Source: Streptomyces sp. NBC_00620
GTDB taxonomy: Bacteria; Actinomycetota; Actinomycetes; Streptomycetales; Streptomycetaceae
Reading direction: 5' to 3'
DNA length: 64,000 nt
NCBI RefSeq assembly: GCF_026341825.1
Contig: NZ_JAPENY010000001.1
Coordinates: 2,170,001 to 2,234,000 of the forward strand
The position numbers and the translations under genes were made by a program. This document shows positions 1 through 8,684 of this stretch, one piece after another; the first letter of the stretch is position 1; each line of letters begins with the position of its first letter. The notes beneath the pieces were generated by a model that saw nothing but the letters and a program-made list of their open reading frames with translations, had not been told where the DNA came from and did not search any database.

Positions 1-872
1 CTGAGCAGCAGCCGCAACCGCAAGCTCCGGCCACGCCCGCACCCGCGCCCGCCGCTTCCCCTGCACCCCCCGGTCCGTCGGGCGCCGCGCCCGGCGCCTG
101 GCCCACCGCGACGGCCGCGGGCAGCGGCCGCCGTCCCGGCGGTTGGCCCACGGCGGCACCCACGGGCGGCGGCGGCCAGCCACCGGCCGCGCCCTCGGCC
201 CCGGCACCATCGGCTTCGGCACCCGCCCCGGCTCCTGCCGCCGCCTCACCGGCCGCCCAGGCTCCCCCGAGCGGCGGCCCCGACCCCCGCCTCCTGTGGC
301 CGAACATCCTGGAGGCGGTGAAGAACCGTCGCCGGTTCACCTGGATCCTGCTCAGCCAGAACGCGCAGGTGACCGGGTTCGACGGTACGACTCTGCAGAT
401 CGGCTTCGTCAACGCGGGCGCCCGGGACAACTTCGCGAGCAGCGGCAGCGAGGAGGTGCTGCGGCAGGCGCTGTCCGAGCAGTTCAACGTCCAGTGGAAG
501 ATCGACGCGATCGTCGACACCTCGGGTGGCTCCGGTGGTCCAGGTGGCTCGGCGCCGCCCGCTCCGGCCGGTCCAGGGTTCGGCGGCGGATACGGCGGGG
601 CGCAAACAGCCCCCCACTCCGCACCCCAGCAGCAGTCGGCACCGGCATCGCGCCCCGCCGCGTCGCCGGGCCAGTCGATGAGCCACGCCCCGGCCGCGCC
701 CGCCCCGGCACCCAATCCGGCTCCCGCCGCCCCCGAACCACCCCCGGTCGCCCCCGAGGACGACATTCCCGAGGACGACGACCCCGACCTCGTAGAGTCC
801 GCCCTCTCGGGCTACGACCTGATCGTCCGCGAACTGGGCGCGACGGTGGTGGAGGAGTTCTCGAACGAGTAG
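1..872 (+). CDS. dnaX: DNA polymerase III subunit gamma/tau, C-terminal part (5' end outside window)
   Basis: Only the 3' part is present; the frame runs in from the window edge (first full codon at base 3) and stops at 872. It opens with a long Pro/Ala/Gly-rich linker, then a compact domain beginning LLWPNILEAVKNRRRFTWIL at about base 289, followed by a second Pro/Ala-rich stretch, an acidic run (EDDIPEDDDPDLVE) and the end VVEEFSNE. This linker-domain-acidic-tail plan matches the C-terminus of actinobacterial DnaX, the clamp-loader subunit that also contacts the polymerase. The ATPase domain lies upstream and cannot be checked. The neighbour purD starts 131 bases downstream on the same strand. 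Confidence 0.9.
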   Translation, partial: EQQPQPQAPATPAPAPAASPAPPGPSGAAPGAWPTATAAGSGRRPGGWPTAAPTGGGGQPPAAPSAPAPSASAPAPAPAAASPAAQAPPSGGPDPRLLWPNILEAVKNRRRFTWILLSQNAQVTGFDGTTLQIGFVNAGARDNFASSGSEEVLRQALSEQFNVQWKIDAIVDTSGGSGGPGGSAPPAPAGPGFGGGYGGAQTAPHSAPQQQSAPASRPAASPGQSMSHAPAAPAPAPNPAPAAPEPPPVAPEDDIPEDDDPDLVESALSGYDLIVRELGATVVEEFSNE

Positions 873-991
873 CGCGCGGATGGCGAGAGGGGTCCCATCC
901 GGTGGCCCACCTTGGAGAATCTGGAGGATCCCACCATTCCTCCAGGCCCCCCGCTTCGGAAGCCCCCACAAAGGCACCCGCCCCCGGCGGT

Positions 992-997
992 TAGGCT
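992..997 (+). promoter_or_regulatory. -10-like element TAGGCT for leaderless purD mRNA
   Basis: TAGGCT ends six bases before the GTG start of purD, so transcription would begin at or next to the start codon. No Shine-Dalgarno sequence lies between. No convincing -35 is visible. Inference from spacing only. Confidence 0.5.
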
Positions 998-1003
998 GAC
1001 CCC

Positions 1004-2257
1004 GTGAAGGTCCTTGTCATCGGTAGCGGCGCCCGCGAACACGCCCTGTGCCGTTCCCTGTCCCTCGACCCCGACGTCACCGCCCTGTACTGCGCCCCCG
1101 GGAACGCAGGCATCGCGGAGGTGGCCGAGCTGCACCCGGTCGACGCCCTCGACGGCGCCGCCGTAGCCGCGCTGGCGACCGAGCTCGGTGCCGAGCTGGT
1201 GATCGTGGGCCCGGAGGCCCCGCTTGTCGCGGGGGTCGCCGATGCCGTGCGCGCGGCGGGCATCCCGGTCTTCGGCCCCTCCAAGGAGGCGGCGGAGCTG
1301 GAGGGCTCCAAGGCCTTCGCCAAGGATGTGATGGCGGGGGCGGGCGTCCCGACGGCGCGCTCGTACGTCTGCACGACACCCGACGAGGTCGAGGAGGCGC
1401 TCGACGCCTTCGGTGCCCCGTACGTCGTGAAGGACGACGGGCTCGCGGCAGGCAAGGGAGTCGTCGTGACCGACGACCTCGCGAAGGCCCGCGACCACGC
1501 CAACGCCTGCGACCGCGTCGTCATCGAGGAGTTCCTCGACGGCCCCGAGGTCTCCCTCTTCGCGATCACGGACGGCGAGACCGTGGTCCCGCTGCAGCCC
1601 GCCCAGGACTTCAAGCGCGCGCTGGACGGCGACGAGGGCCCGAACACCGGCGGCATGGGTGCGTACTCGCCCCTGCCCTGGGCGGACCCGAAGCTCGTCG
1701 AGGAGGTCATGCAGACCGTCCTCCAGCCGACCGTCGACGAATTGCGCCGCCGCGGCACCCCGTTCTCCGGCCTTCTTTACGCGGGTCTGGCGATCACCAG
1801 CCGAGGCGTACGGGTCATCGAGTTCAACGCCCGTTTCGGCGACCCCGAGACCCAGGTGGTCCTAGCCCGACTGAAGACCCCTCTCTCCGGCGTGCTCCTG
1901 GCTGCGGCGAACGGCACGCTCGCCGACCTGGAACCCCTGCGCTGGAGCGACGCCGCTGCCGTCACCGTGGTCGTCGCCTCGCACAACTACCCGGACACCC
2001 CGCGCACCGGCGACCCGATCACCGGGCTCGACGCGGTGGCGGCCCAGGACGCCCCGTACGCGTACGTCCTGCACGCAGGGACGAAGCGCGACGGCGACGC
2101 GGTCGTCAGCGCGGGCGGCCGTGTGCTCTCCGTCACGGCGACCGGCACCGACCTGACCGAGGCCCGCGAGCGCGCGTACGCGGCGGTCGCCCGCATCGGC
2201 CTCGACGGTTCGCAGCACCGCACGGACATCGCGGCGAAGGCGGCGCAAGAGGCGTAG
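1004..2257 (+). CDS. purD: Phosphoribosylamine-glycine ligase (GAR synthetase)
   Basis: Joins glycine to phosphoribosylamine with ATP, step 2 of de novo purine synthesis, in the cytosol. 417 residues, the usual size. The N-terminus [15 protein letters not shown] is the PurD signature; the ATP-grasp core follows with [17 protein letters not shown] near residues 103-119, [12 protein letters not shown] near 207-218, and the metal/ATP loop [10 protein letters not shown] near 273-282. GTG start at 1004 with a -10-like hexamer just upstream and no ribosome binding site, suggesting leaderless translation. A strong palindromic terminator follows 70 bases after the stop, so purD appears to be its own transcription unit. 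Confidence 0.97.
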   Translation: MKVLVIGSGAREHALCRSLSLDPDVTALYCAPGNAGIAEVAELHPVDALDGAAVAALATELGAELVIVGPEAPLVAGVADAVRAAGIPVFGPSKEAAELEGSKAFAKDVMAGAGVPTARSYVCTTPDEVEEALDAFGAPYVVKDDGLAAGKGVVVTDDLAKARDHANACDRVVIEEFLDGPEVSLFAITDGETVVPLQPAQDFKRALDGDEGPNTGGMGAYSPLPWADPKLVEEVMQTVLQPTVDELRRRGTPFSGLLYAGLAITSRGVRVIEFNARFGDPETQVVLARLKTPLSGVLLAAANGTLADLEPLRWSDAAAVTVVVASHNYPDTPRTGDPITGLDAVAAQDAPYAYVLHAGTKRDGDAVVSAGGRVLSVTATGTDLTEARERAYAAVARIGLDGSQHRTDIAAKAAQEA

Positions 2258-2326
2258 AACCTGGTCAACACGGTGACGCCCCAATGACCGGCCACGAGTC
2301 GGCCGGCAGGCCGTTTGCAGACCCCC

Positions 2327-2358
2327 AGGCCCCGGATTCCGTACGGAATCCGGGGCCT
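2327..2358. terminator. Perfect palindromic terminator after purD
   Basis: Fourteen-base arms (AGGCCCCGGATTCC and its complement) around GTAC make a fully self-complementary 32-bp palindrome, without a long T-run. Streptomyces terminators often lack the U-tract. It could work in both directions. Confidence 0.75.
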
Positions 2359-2603
2359 GATCATTGCCCACCGTCATCCACCTTTCCCCAAAGCCATTCC
2401 ATCGAGTGACCGATGCCCCATCCGGCTGACGGGGGCCGGGGCCCCAACTAGGGTGCGGCGAAAGCGTTCCGGCACTTGGCCCACCGGCATTGCGATGTCG
2501 GTGGCGGGTGCCACAGTGGGGGAGTGAGCAACGCCAGGACATCCGCCGGCACGGGCTGCGACACAGCCCGGGCGGGGCGGACCGTAGGGGGTGAGGTCCG
2601 GTC

Positions 2604-4454
2604 GTGACCGGTATGGGTGTGGAGGTGGGCGCGCAGTCTGCGCGCTCCCAGGCTCTCGCCGTGCTGCGTATCCGCAGCAGGGCGCTGGCCGTCGCCCTGC
2701 TGCCCGCGGCCGTCGCCGTGGTGCTGCTGGCCGGCGGCTCCACCGGCCACATCACCGGCCCGGGCTGGGACACCACCCGCTGGATAGTGACCGCCCTCGC
2801 CGTCCTGGTTCTCCTCGCCGCCGCGGGCATCGCGCTCGTCGTCGCCCGCGCCCGGCCGGCCATGAGCCCCACGATCGCCATCGCCGAGGAATCGGCGCCC
2901 GACCTCTACCGCATGGTCCGCGACCTGGCCGACCGTCTCGACGTCCCGGCCCCTTCGGCGATAGCGCTCACCCCGGACTGCGACAGCTGGCTGGAGGACC
3001 GCACCCACCTGGCGCACGGCCGCCCGCCGCCCGGCGACAGGGACGAAACGGAAGGCCTGCAAGGCCTGCGCGGCGTACGCGGGCTGTCTGCGCGCCCGCG
3101 CCGGGCCCCCTCCGCCCCCGTCCTCGTCATCGGCTCCCCCTTCCTGTGGTGGATGCGCGTCGGGGAACTGCGCGCGGTCCTGGCCCCGGTCGTCGCCGGT
3201 ACGGGCCCGTCGGCGCACCCCGACATAGCCGCGGCCCGTCGTTTCGTACGGGGCCTGGACGCGGCCGTGGCCGTGACCTCGGCGCCCACGCGCGGTCCGC
3301 TGACCCGCACGGTGCTGGGCGGCGCCGGCTGGGTGACCCGCCTCCTGCTGCGCAGCTGCCGGGGCCACGCGGCCGAAATGGAGCGAGGTGTGGCAGCTGC
3401 CGCGGCCGAGCGTGCACAGGCTGTGGACTACGGCCTGCGGATCGTCGCGCAGGAACAGGTGGGACTGGCGTACGCGGGCTGGGACCGGCTCCTGACCCGT
3501 GTCGCGCTGCCCGCGTGGCGGATGGGCCGCTGGCCGTCCCGGCTGGACGCGGGTGTCGTCGCGGCCCTCACCGAGCTGTCCCGCCGCGACCGCCTCGCCG
3601 AGGGCTTCACCTCACGGCTGGGCGAGCGCCCCGCCTGCGACCTGCTCGAAGAGCCCGGCACGGTGGACGAGGCGGCCTCGCTCCTCGCCGCCCGCCTCTT
3701 CCACGGCGGTCCCGCCGAGCCCGGGCCCGACTGGGCACCCGTGGACTGGCTGGAGTACCCGGACGAGGTCGTCGACCGTAAATGGCGTGCCGACGCGGCG
3801 CGCCTCCACCGGGTCCTCGACGCGCTGGGTGTACGGCACTCCACGGATCCGGCGGCGCCGGGCTCGGGTGGTCCCACGCTGGCGCGGGTGTTGGACCACC
3901 TGATGGCGTCGCCGGACGACGACAGGCACGTACCGGGTCCGGACTCGGACTTGGATGCCGGTGCGCTTGCCACCAACCGCGGGGGTGCGTACGAGGAGAT
4001 GGGCATAGGCCTGGACGAGGACGACGCGGAACTCGTCCTCGGGAACGAGCGGACGGCTGCCCTTGCGGCGGGGCTCAGTGCGGAGCTGGCGCGTGAGGAG
4101 GCGGCGGCACCGGACCTGGCGTCGGCGTCGACCGGGGGCGCGGAGCCGGGGCCCGACCGGGCTCTCTGGGACGACGGGCTGCTTCCCCTCTTCCCGCTTC
4201 AGCCGCCGCGGAGTGGGCGGGAGCTGCTGGCCGACCATGTGACGGCCATGGTGTGCTGCGCTGCGATGGACACGGCGGGGGCCGCGCCGGGGCTCGACTG
4301 GCTCGACGGCCCGTCCCTCCTCGTCGACGGCGTACGTGCCGCCGATCTGGCCCCCCGAGTCCTCACCCTCGTCGAATCCGGCGACCCCACCCCCCTCCGC
4401 GACTGGCTCCGCCACCTCGGCGTCCGCCCAGAGAAACCGGTCCGCCTGGTCTGA
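2604..4454 (+). CDS. Membrane protein resembling an M48 peptidase that has lost its HExxH motif
   Basis: 616 residues. Two hydrophobic segments at about residues 27-46 and 60-82 form an N-terminal hairpin, as in HtpX/M48 membrane proteases. Residues 95-130 (ESAPDLYRMVRDLADRLDVP) match the region that precedes the protease core in M48 proteins. At residues 187-199, where M48 enzymes have ELRAVLAHExxH, this protein reads GELRAVLAPVVAG: both histidines and the glutamate are gone. The rest is an Ala/Glu-rich soluble region with no motif I recognise, ending in LRHLGVRPEKPVRLV. It stands alone between the purD terminator and a repeat-rich gap. Likely a pseudo-protease with a scaffolding or sensing role; that role is inference. 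The start at 2604 is uncertain. Confidence 0.7.
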   Translation: MTGMGVEVGAQSARSQALAVLRIRSRALAVALLPAAVAVVLLAGGSTGHITGPGWDTTRWIVTALAVLVLLAAAGIALVVARARPAMSPTIAIAEESAPDLYRMVRDLADRLDVPAPSAIALTPDCDSWLEDRTHLAHGRPPPGDRDETEGLQGLRGVRGLSARPRRAPSAPVLVIGSPFLWWMRVGELRAVLAPVVAGTGPSAHPDIAAARRFVRGLDAAVAVTSAPTRGPLTRTVLGGAGWVTRLLLRSCRGHAAEMERGVAAAAAERAQAVDYGLRIVAQEQVGLAYAGWDRLLTRVALPAWRMGRWPSRLDAGVVAALTELSRRDRLAEGFTSRLGERPACDLLEEPGTVDEAASLLAARLFHGGPAEPGPDWAPVDWLEYPDEVVDRKWRADAARLHRVLDALGVRHSTDPAAPGSGGPTLARVLDHLMASPDDDRHVPGPDSDLDAGALATNRGGAYEEMGIGLDEDDAELVLGNERTAALAAGLSAELAREEAAAPDLASASTGGAEPGPDRALWDDGLLPLFPLQPPRSGRELLADHVTAMVCCAAMDTAGAAPGLDWLDGPSLLVDGVRAADLAPRVLTLVESGDPTPLRDWLRHLGVRPEKPVRLV

Positions 4455-4480
4455 CAGCGACCGCCAACGCACGTGGGCCA

Positions 4481-4612
4481 AGCGTTTTTCGCCCCCTCCG
4501 CCCCTACCCAACCCTTACTCCTGGAGGCTCCGCCCCCAGACCCCCGCTCGCCCGAACGGCTCGTCCTCAAACGCCGGACGGGCTGAAAGATCTCCCCCGG
4601 CCCGGGGCTGAA
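4481..4612 (+). repeat. Composite intergenic repeat, copy 1
   Basis: Modules in order: TTTTTCGCCCCCTCCGCCCC, a stem around GGCTCCGCC, CAGACCCCC, then CCTCAAACGCCGGACGGGCT. The same modules recur in this window near 54178-54260 and, inverted, at 61954-62115. It lies just after the M48-like gene. Confidence 0.7.
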
Positions 4613-4990
4613 ATGCGCAGCCCCCACGGGTGGGTGGGGGATCGGGACGGCACTACCTCGTCCTCAAACGCTGGACGGGCTGAAAGATCTGTCCCCCGGC
4701 CGGGCTGAAAAGCGCGGCCCCCGCGGGTGGGTGGGGGATCGGGACGGCAGCACTACCTCGCCGTCAAACGGCGGACGGGCTGAAACCCCAGCCCCGACGG
4801 GTGGGTGGGGGATCGGGATGGCACCACCTCGCCCCCAAACGGCCGACCGGCCGGAGGATCCCCACCCGGACTGAAGAGCGCGGCCCCCACGGGTGGGCGG
4901 GGGATCGGGATAGCGCTATCTCGCCCTCAGCCGGCGGACGGGCCGGACGGTGCGCGCAGCCCCCACCCATGCGCGCGGGATCGGGACGGT
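4557..4990. repeat. Tandem array of degenerate 72-98 bp units
   Basis: The segment CACGGGTGGGTGGGGGATCG recurs with changes beginning near 4621, 4719, 4791, 4883 and 4960, each followed by a variant of CGTCCTCAAACGCCGGACGG and GCTGAAA. About five units of 72-98 bp are recognisable, decaying to the right. No gene is supported here. The rest of the gap (4991-5342) shows only GC-rich sequence and the promoter region of the next gene. Confidence 0.75.
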
Positions 4991-5342
4991 GCTGCGGGAG
5001 GGTCGTCCCCCGGCCGCCCACGCGCCCGCAGCCACATACGCACGGGAGGGGCCGGGGGCCGGTACATCAAATGCCCGTCGCGTACGTTCGCGTCACCGGA
5101 CGCTTCCCTGCTCGGCCAAGGTCTGATCCGTCGGCGACGGGCGGATGTACCGGCCCCCGGCCCCGACCCCCCACCCACCCAACCGCAGGCGACACGGCAC
5201 CCCAGGCGGAGCCCCCCGTTCCACTCCCGCCAATTCGCGACGAACGGTGACGATGTGCGTGCGTAATGTGATGTGCTGGGACCGATCGCGCACACGGCAA
5301 GGGCTTACAAGGACGACGGGGGCAACAGGGAGGGGAGCAGGC

Positions 5343-6863
5343 ATGGGGTCGGAGCAGATTCGCCGCTGGGAGTCGGGAGCACTCGCCCACGCCGTCACGG
5401 ACCCCTTCGGGCAGGGCCCCGTCCCCTGGCTCCGCGGTGATGAGCAGTACTTCGACGACACCGGCCACGTCGTCCCCTGGTACATCGACCACGCCCCCGG
5501 CGCCACCCAGCTCCACGACACCGGACGCGATCGCAAGGCAGCCACCAAGGGAGCCATCCCCCACCCCCGAGCCGGAGGCCCCCGCTCCGCCGACGACGTC
5601 CACCGCCAGATCAAGGGTTTCACCTCCACCGGCGCGGCCGCCCCCGGCGAGGCCATCGACTTCCACATCACGGTGGACCCGCCGCAGGAATTCAGCGTCG
5701 ACATCTACCGCATCGGCCACTACGGCGGCGACGGCGCGTCGAAGATCACCACCAGCCCCCGCCTCTCCGGCATCGTCCAGCCCCCGCCGCTAACCGCCGA
5801 CCGCACCGTCTCCTGCCACCACTGGTGGCTCTCCTGGCGCCTGCAGATCCCGAGCTACTGGAACATCGGCGCGTACGTCGCCGTACTCACCACCGTCGAC
5901 GGCTACCGCTCCCACGTCCCCTTCACGGTCCGCGACGACCACCCCGCCGACTTGCTCCTGCTGCTCCCCGACATCACTTGGCAGGCGTACAACCTCTACC
6001 CGGAGGACGGCCACACGGGGGCCAGCCTCTACCACGCCTGGGACGAGAACGGCCGACTGCTCGGCGAGGCCGACGCCGCGACGACGGTCTCCTTCGACCG
6101 CCCGTACGCGGGCGCGGGCCTCCCCCTCCACGTGGGCCACGCCTACGATTTCATCCGCTGGGCCGAGCGCTACGGCTACGACCTCGCCTACGCCGACGCC
6201 CGCGACCTGCACGCCGGCCGGGTCGACCCCACCCGCTACCGGGGCCTGGTCTTCCCGGGCCACGACGAGTACTGGTCGCCGACAATGCGCCGCACCACGG
6301 AGCTCGCCCGCGAGCACGGCACCTCGCTCGTCTTCCTCTCCGCCAACACCATGTACTGGCAAGTGGAGTTGGGCCCGTCCCCGTCCGGCGTCGCCGACCG
6401 CCTGCTCACCTGCCTCAAGCGCAGGGGGCCCGGAAAACCGGCCCTGTGGCGTGAAATCGACCGCCCGGAACAGCAACTCATCGGCATCCAGTACGCGGGC
6501 AGAGTCCCCGACCCCCACCCCCTTGTCGTCCGCAACGCCGACCACTGGCTCTGGGAGGCGACCGGCGCGCACGAGGGCGACGAGCTCACCGGCATGGTCG
6601 CGGGCGAGGCCGACCGCTACTTCCCGCGCACCCCGCTCCCCGAGCACCAGGGCCGCATCCTCCTGGCCCACTCCCCGTACGCCGACAGCGAGGGCACCCT
6701 CCGCCACCAGGAGACCTCCCTCTACCGCGCCCCGTCCGGCGCCCTGGTCTTCGCCTCCGGAACCTTCGCCTGGTCCCCGGCCCTGGACCGCCCCGGCCAC
6801 GTGGACCCCCGCATCCAGCGAGCCACGGCGAACCTCCTGGACCGCATCTGCAAACACGACTGA
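5343..6863 (+). CDS. N,N-dimethylformamidase large-subunit-like protein
   Basis: 506 residues from the ATG at 5343, chosen because AGGGAGGGGAGCAGGC supplies a good ribosome binding site; the frame is open further upstream but runs through repeat DNA. The body matches the C-terminal domain of N,N-dimethylformamidase beta subunits: FHITVDPPQEFSVDIYRIGHYGGDGA, LLLLPDITWQAYNLY, and GLVFPGHDEYWSPTMR. In the known enzyme two tyrosines and a glutamate hold a mononuclear iron; equivalent Tyr and Glu appear in the last two motifs, but I cannot align them exactly. No signal peptide and no small-subunit partner gene is nearby, so activity on formamides is uncertain. Substrate unknown. Confidence 0.75.
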   Translation: MGSEQIRRWESGALAHAVTDPFGQGPVPWLRGDEQYFDDTGHVVPWYIDHAPGATQLHDTGRDRKAATKGAIPHPRAGGPRSADDVHRQIKGFTSTGAAAPGEAIDFHITVDPPQEFSVDIYRIGHYGGDGASKITTSPRLSGIVQPPPLTADRTVSCHHWWLSWRLQIPSYWNIGAYVAVLTTVDGYRSHVPFTVRDDHPADLLLLLPDITWQAYNLYPEDGHTGASLYHAWDENGRLLGEADAATTVSFDRPYAGAGLPLHVGHAYDFIRWAERYGYDLAYADARDLHAGRVDPTRYRGLVFPGHDEYWSPTMRRTTELAREHGTSLVFLSANTMYWQVELGPSPSGVADRLLTCLKRRGPGKPALWREIDRPEQQLIGIQYAGRVPDPHPLVVRNADHWLWEATGAHEGDELTGMVAGEADRYFPRTPLPEHQGRILLAHSPYADSEGTLRHQETSLYRAPSGALVFASGTFAWSPALDRPGHVDPRIQRATANLLDRICKHD

Positions 6864-7016
6864 CACCACGACGGCAGCCCGACCGCACCACGACCACAGC
6901 ACCACTGAAACCGCCCCACCCGCACCGCACGCCCCACCCACCAGGCACCCCTGGCCAAAGCCACTCCCCGCATACGGGAGAATCGAGCCAATTGGACAGA
7001 ACCACGGGGAGGAACC

Positions 7017-7916
7017 GTGTCCGGATTCGTTGAAAAGCCCGAGCCGCTCCAGGTTCCGGGTCTGGTGCATCTGCACACCGGCAAGGTGCGTGACCTGTAC
7101 CAGAACGAGGCGGGCGACCTCGTGATGGTCGCCAGCGACCGCATCTCCGCATTCGACTGGGTGCTGCCCACCGAGATCCCCGACAAGGGCCGCACACTCA
7201 CCCAGCTCTCTCTGTGGTGGTTCGACCAGCTCGCCGACCTGGTCCCCAACCACGTGCTGAGCACCGAACTCCCGAAGGGCGCCCCCGCCGACTGGGAGGG
7301 CCGCACCCTGATCTGCAAGTCGCTCCGCATGACCCCGGTCGAGTGCGTCGCCCGCGGCTACCTCACCGGCTCGGGCCTCGCCGAGTACAAGCAGACCCGC
7401 ACGGTCTGCGGCCTCGCCCTCCCCGAGGGCCTGACCGACGGTTCCGAACTCCCCGCGCCGATCTTCACGCCCGCCACCAAGGCCGAGGTCGGCGAGCACG
7501 ACGAGAACGTGTCGTACGAGGAGGTCGCCCGCCAGGTCGGCGCCGAGACCGCGGCACAGCTGAGGCAGACGACCCTCGCCGTCTACAGCCGCGCCCGCGA
7601 CATCGCCCGCGACCGGGGGATCATCCTGGCGGACACCAAGTTCGAGTTCGGCTTCGAGGGCGAGAACCTGATCCTCGCCGACGAGGTGCTGACCCCGGAC
7701 TCGTCCCGCTTCTGGCCGGCCGAGCAGTGGGAACCGGGCCACGCGCAGCCGTCGTACGACAAGCAGTTCGTGCGCGACTGGCTGACCTCCGCGGAGTCCG
7801 GCTGGGACCGGGCGAGCGAGCAGCCCCCGCCCGCGCTGCCGCAGCACATCGTGGATGTGACCCGCGCCAAGTACATCGAGGCGTACGAGCGCCTGACGGG
7901 TACGAGCTGGTCGTAG
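7017..7916 (+). CDS. purC: Phosphoribosylaminoimidazole-succinocarboxamide synthase (SAICAR synthetase)
   Basis: Condenses CAIR with aspartate using ATP, step 8 of inosinate synthesis. 299 residues. Diagnostic segments are the N-terminal HLHTGKVRDLY, VMVASDRISAFDWVLPTEIP (SAICAR synthetase signature), LTGSGLAEYK and the late DTKFEFGF. GTG start with GGGGAGGAACC just upstream as ribosome binding site, unlike the leaderless purD and purF. It is single-gene: the upstream gene is unrelated and a hairpin follows immediately, shared with the convergent tRNA-Gly. Confidence 0.97.
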   Translation: MSGFVEKPEPLQVPGLVHLHTGKVRDLYQNEAGDLVMVASDRISAFDWVLPTEIPDKGRTLTQLSLWWFDQLADLVPNHVLSTELPKGAPADWEGRTLICKSLRMTPVECVARGYLTGSGLAEYKQTRTVCGLALPEGLTDGSELPAPIFTPATKAEVGEHDENVSYEEVARQVGAETAAQLRQTTLAVYSRARDIARDRGIILADTKFEFGFEGENLILADEVLTPDSSRFWPAEQWEPGHAQPSYDKQFVRDWLTSAESGWDRASEQPPPALPQHIVDVTRAKYIEAYERLTGTSWS

Positions 7917-7921
7917 CGCAC

Positions 7922-7956
7922 GACAAAGGCCCCGGTCGATGACCGGGGCCTTTGTC
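7922..7956. terminator. Bidirectional terminator between purC and tRNA-Gly
   Basis: GACAAAGGCCCCGGTC, loop GAT, and the exact complement. It ends both purC (rightward) and the tRNA (leftward). Confidence 0.85.
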
Positions 7957-7961
7957 TTCTC

Positions 7962-8037
7962 TGGAGCGGACGACCAGGTTCGAACTGGCGACCTCAACCT
8001 TGGCAAGGTTGCGCTCTACCAACTGAGCTACGTCCGC
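7962..8037 (-). tRNA. tRNA-Gly (anticodon GCC), copy 1
   Basis: Minus-strand product begins GCGGACGTAGCTCAGTTGG, has anticodon stem-loop CAACC-TTGCCAA-GGTTG giving GCC, T-loop GTTCGAACC, and a 3' end CGTCCGC-T. CCA is encoded. The discriminator U is as expected for tRNA-Gly. Confidence 0.97.
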
Positions 8038-8060
8038 GCTGCGCCGTGGCGCGAGAGCAA

Positions 8061-8684
8061 CTATACCCAACCTCGCTCCCGAGCGAGACGCACCGCCGTG
8101 TGACGGTTCTCGGCCCCGAGTTTGGTCGCGGCGGACGACAGATAGTTCCGTACGGTCCCCTGGGACAGCGCGGCCCGTTCGGCGATCTCCGCGACGGGCG
8201 CCCCGTCGGCGGCGAATTCGAGCACCTCGGCCTCGCGCGCGGTCAGCGGAGAATCCCCGGCGGAGATCGCGTCGGCGGCCAACTCCGGGTCCACATAACG
8301 GTTTCCCGCGTGTACCGTACGAATGATCTCCGCGAGCCGCTGCGCGCTGACCGTCTTGGGGACGAACCCGCGCACACCCGCCGCAAGCGCCCGCTTCAGA
8401 TGCCCGGGCCGCCCGTGACTCGTCACGATCAGCACCTGGCAACCGGGCAGTTCGGCCCGCAGCGATGTGGCCACCCTCACACCGTCGGCCCCCGGCATCT
8501 GAAGATCCAGCACGGCGACATCAGGCACGTGCGCCCGCGCCATCGCCAGCGCCTCGGGCCCGGTCGCCGCCTCGGCCACCACGACCAGGTCGTCCTCAAG
8601 ACCGAGCAGCGCGGCAAGCGCTCCCCGGATCAGATGTTCGTCATCGGCGAGCAGGAGACGTACGGGAGAAGCGGCAGGTCTCAT
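8061..8684 (-). CDS. NarL/LuxR-family response regulator
   Basis: 207 residues. Receiver domain 1-125: acidic pocket D14/D15, phospho-acceptor D60 in VLDLQMP, T88, and K110 in GFVPK, all intact. A LuxR-type helix-turn-helix fills 145-207 (LTAREAEVLEFAADGAPVAE, then LSQGTVRNYLSSAATKLGA). The start overlaps the kinase stop by four bases (ATGA), so the pair is translationally coupled. As the last gene of the leftward ABC-kinase-regulator operon it probably controls that operon; a perfect palindrome at 11881-11892 is a candidate site. Confidence 0.93.
   Translation of the reverse strand: MRPAASPVRLLLADDEHLIRGALAALLGLEDDLVVVAEAATGPEALAMARAHVPDVAVLDLQMPGADGVRVATSLRAELPGCQVLIVTSHGRPGHLKRALAAGVRGFVPKTVSAQRLAEIIRTVHAGNRYVDPELAADAISAGDSPLTAREAEVLEFAADGAPVAEIAERAALSQGTVRNYLSSAATKLGAENRHTAVRLARERGWV

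Larger units (their letters stand above)
7918..8037. repeat. 120-bp direct repeat, copy 1 (terminator + tRNA-Gly)
   Basis: Matches 11916-12035 with a single mismatch (C at 7956, T at 11954). It covers the hairpin and the complete tRNA-Gly(GCC). The two copies enclose the two-component/ABC operon. Confidence 0.95.

Noticed and set aside
4557..4990. CRISPR array
   Set aside because: Units are degenerate throughout, with no constant repeat and variable spacer pattern, and no cas genes.
5790..8006. 738-residue minus-strand frame across the dimethylformamidase-like gene and purC
   Set aside because: Runs opposite two well-supported genes and through a tRNA; no domain.
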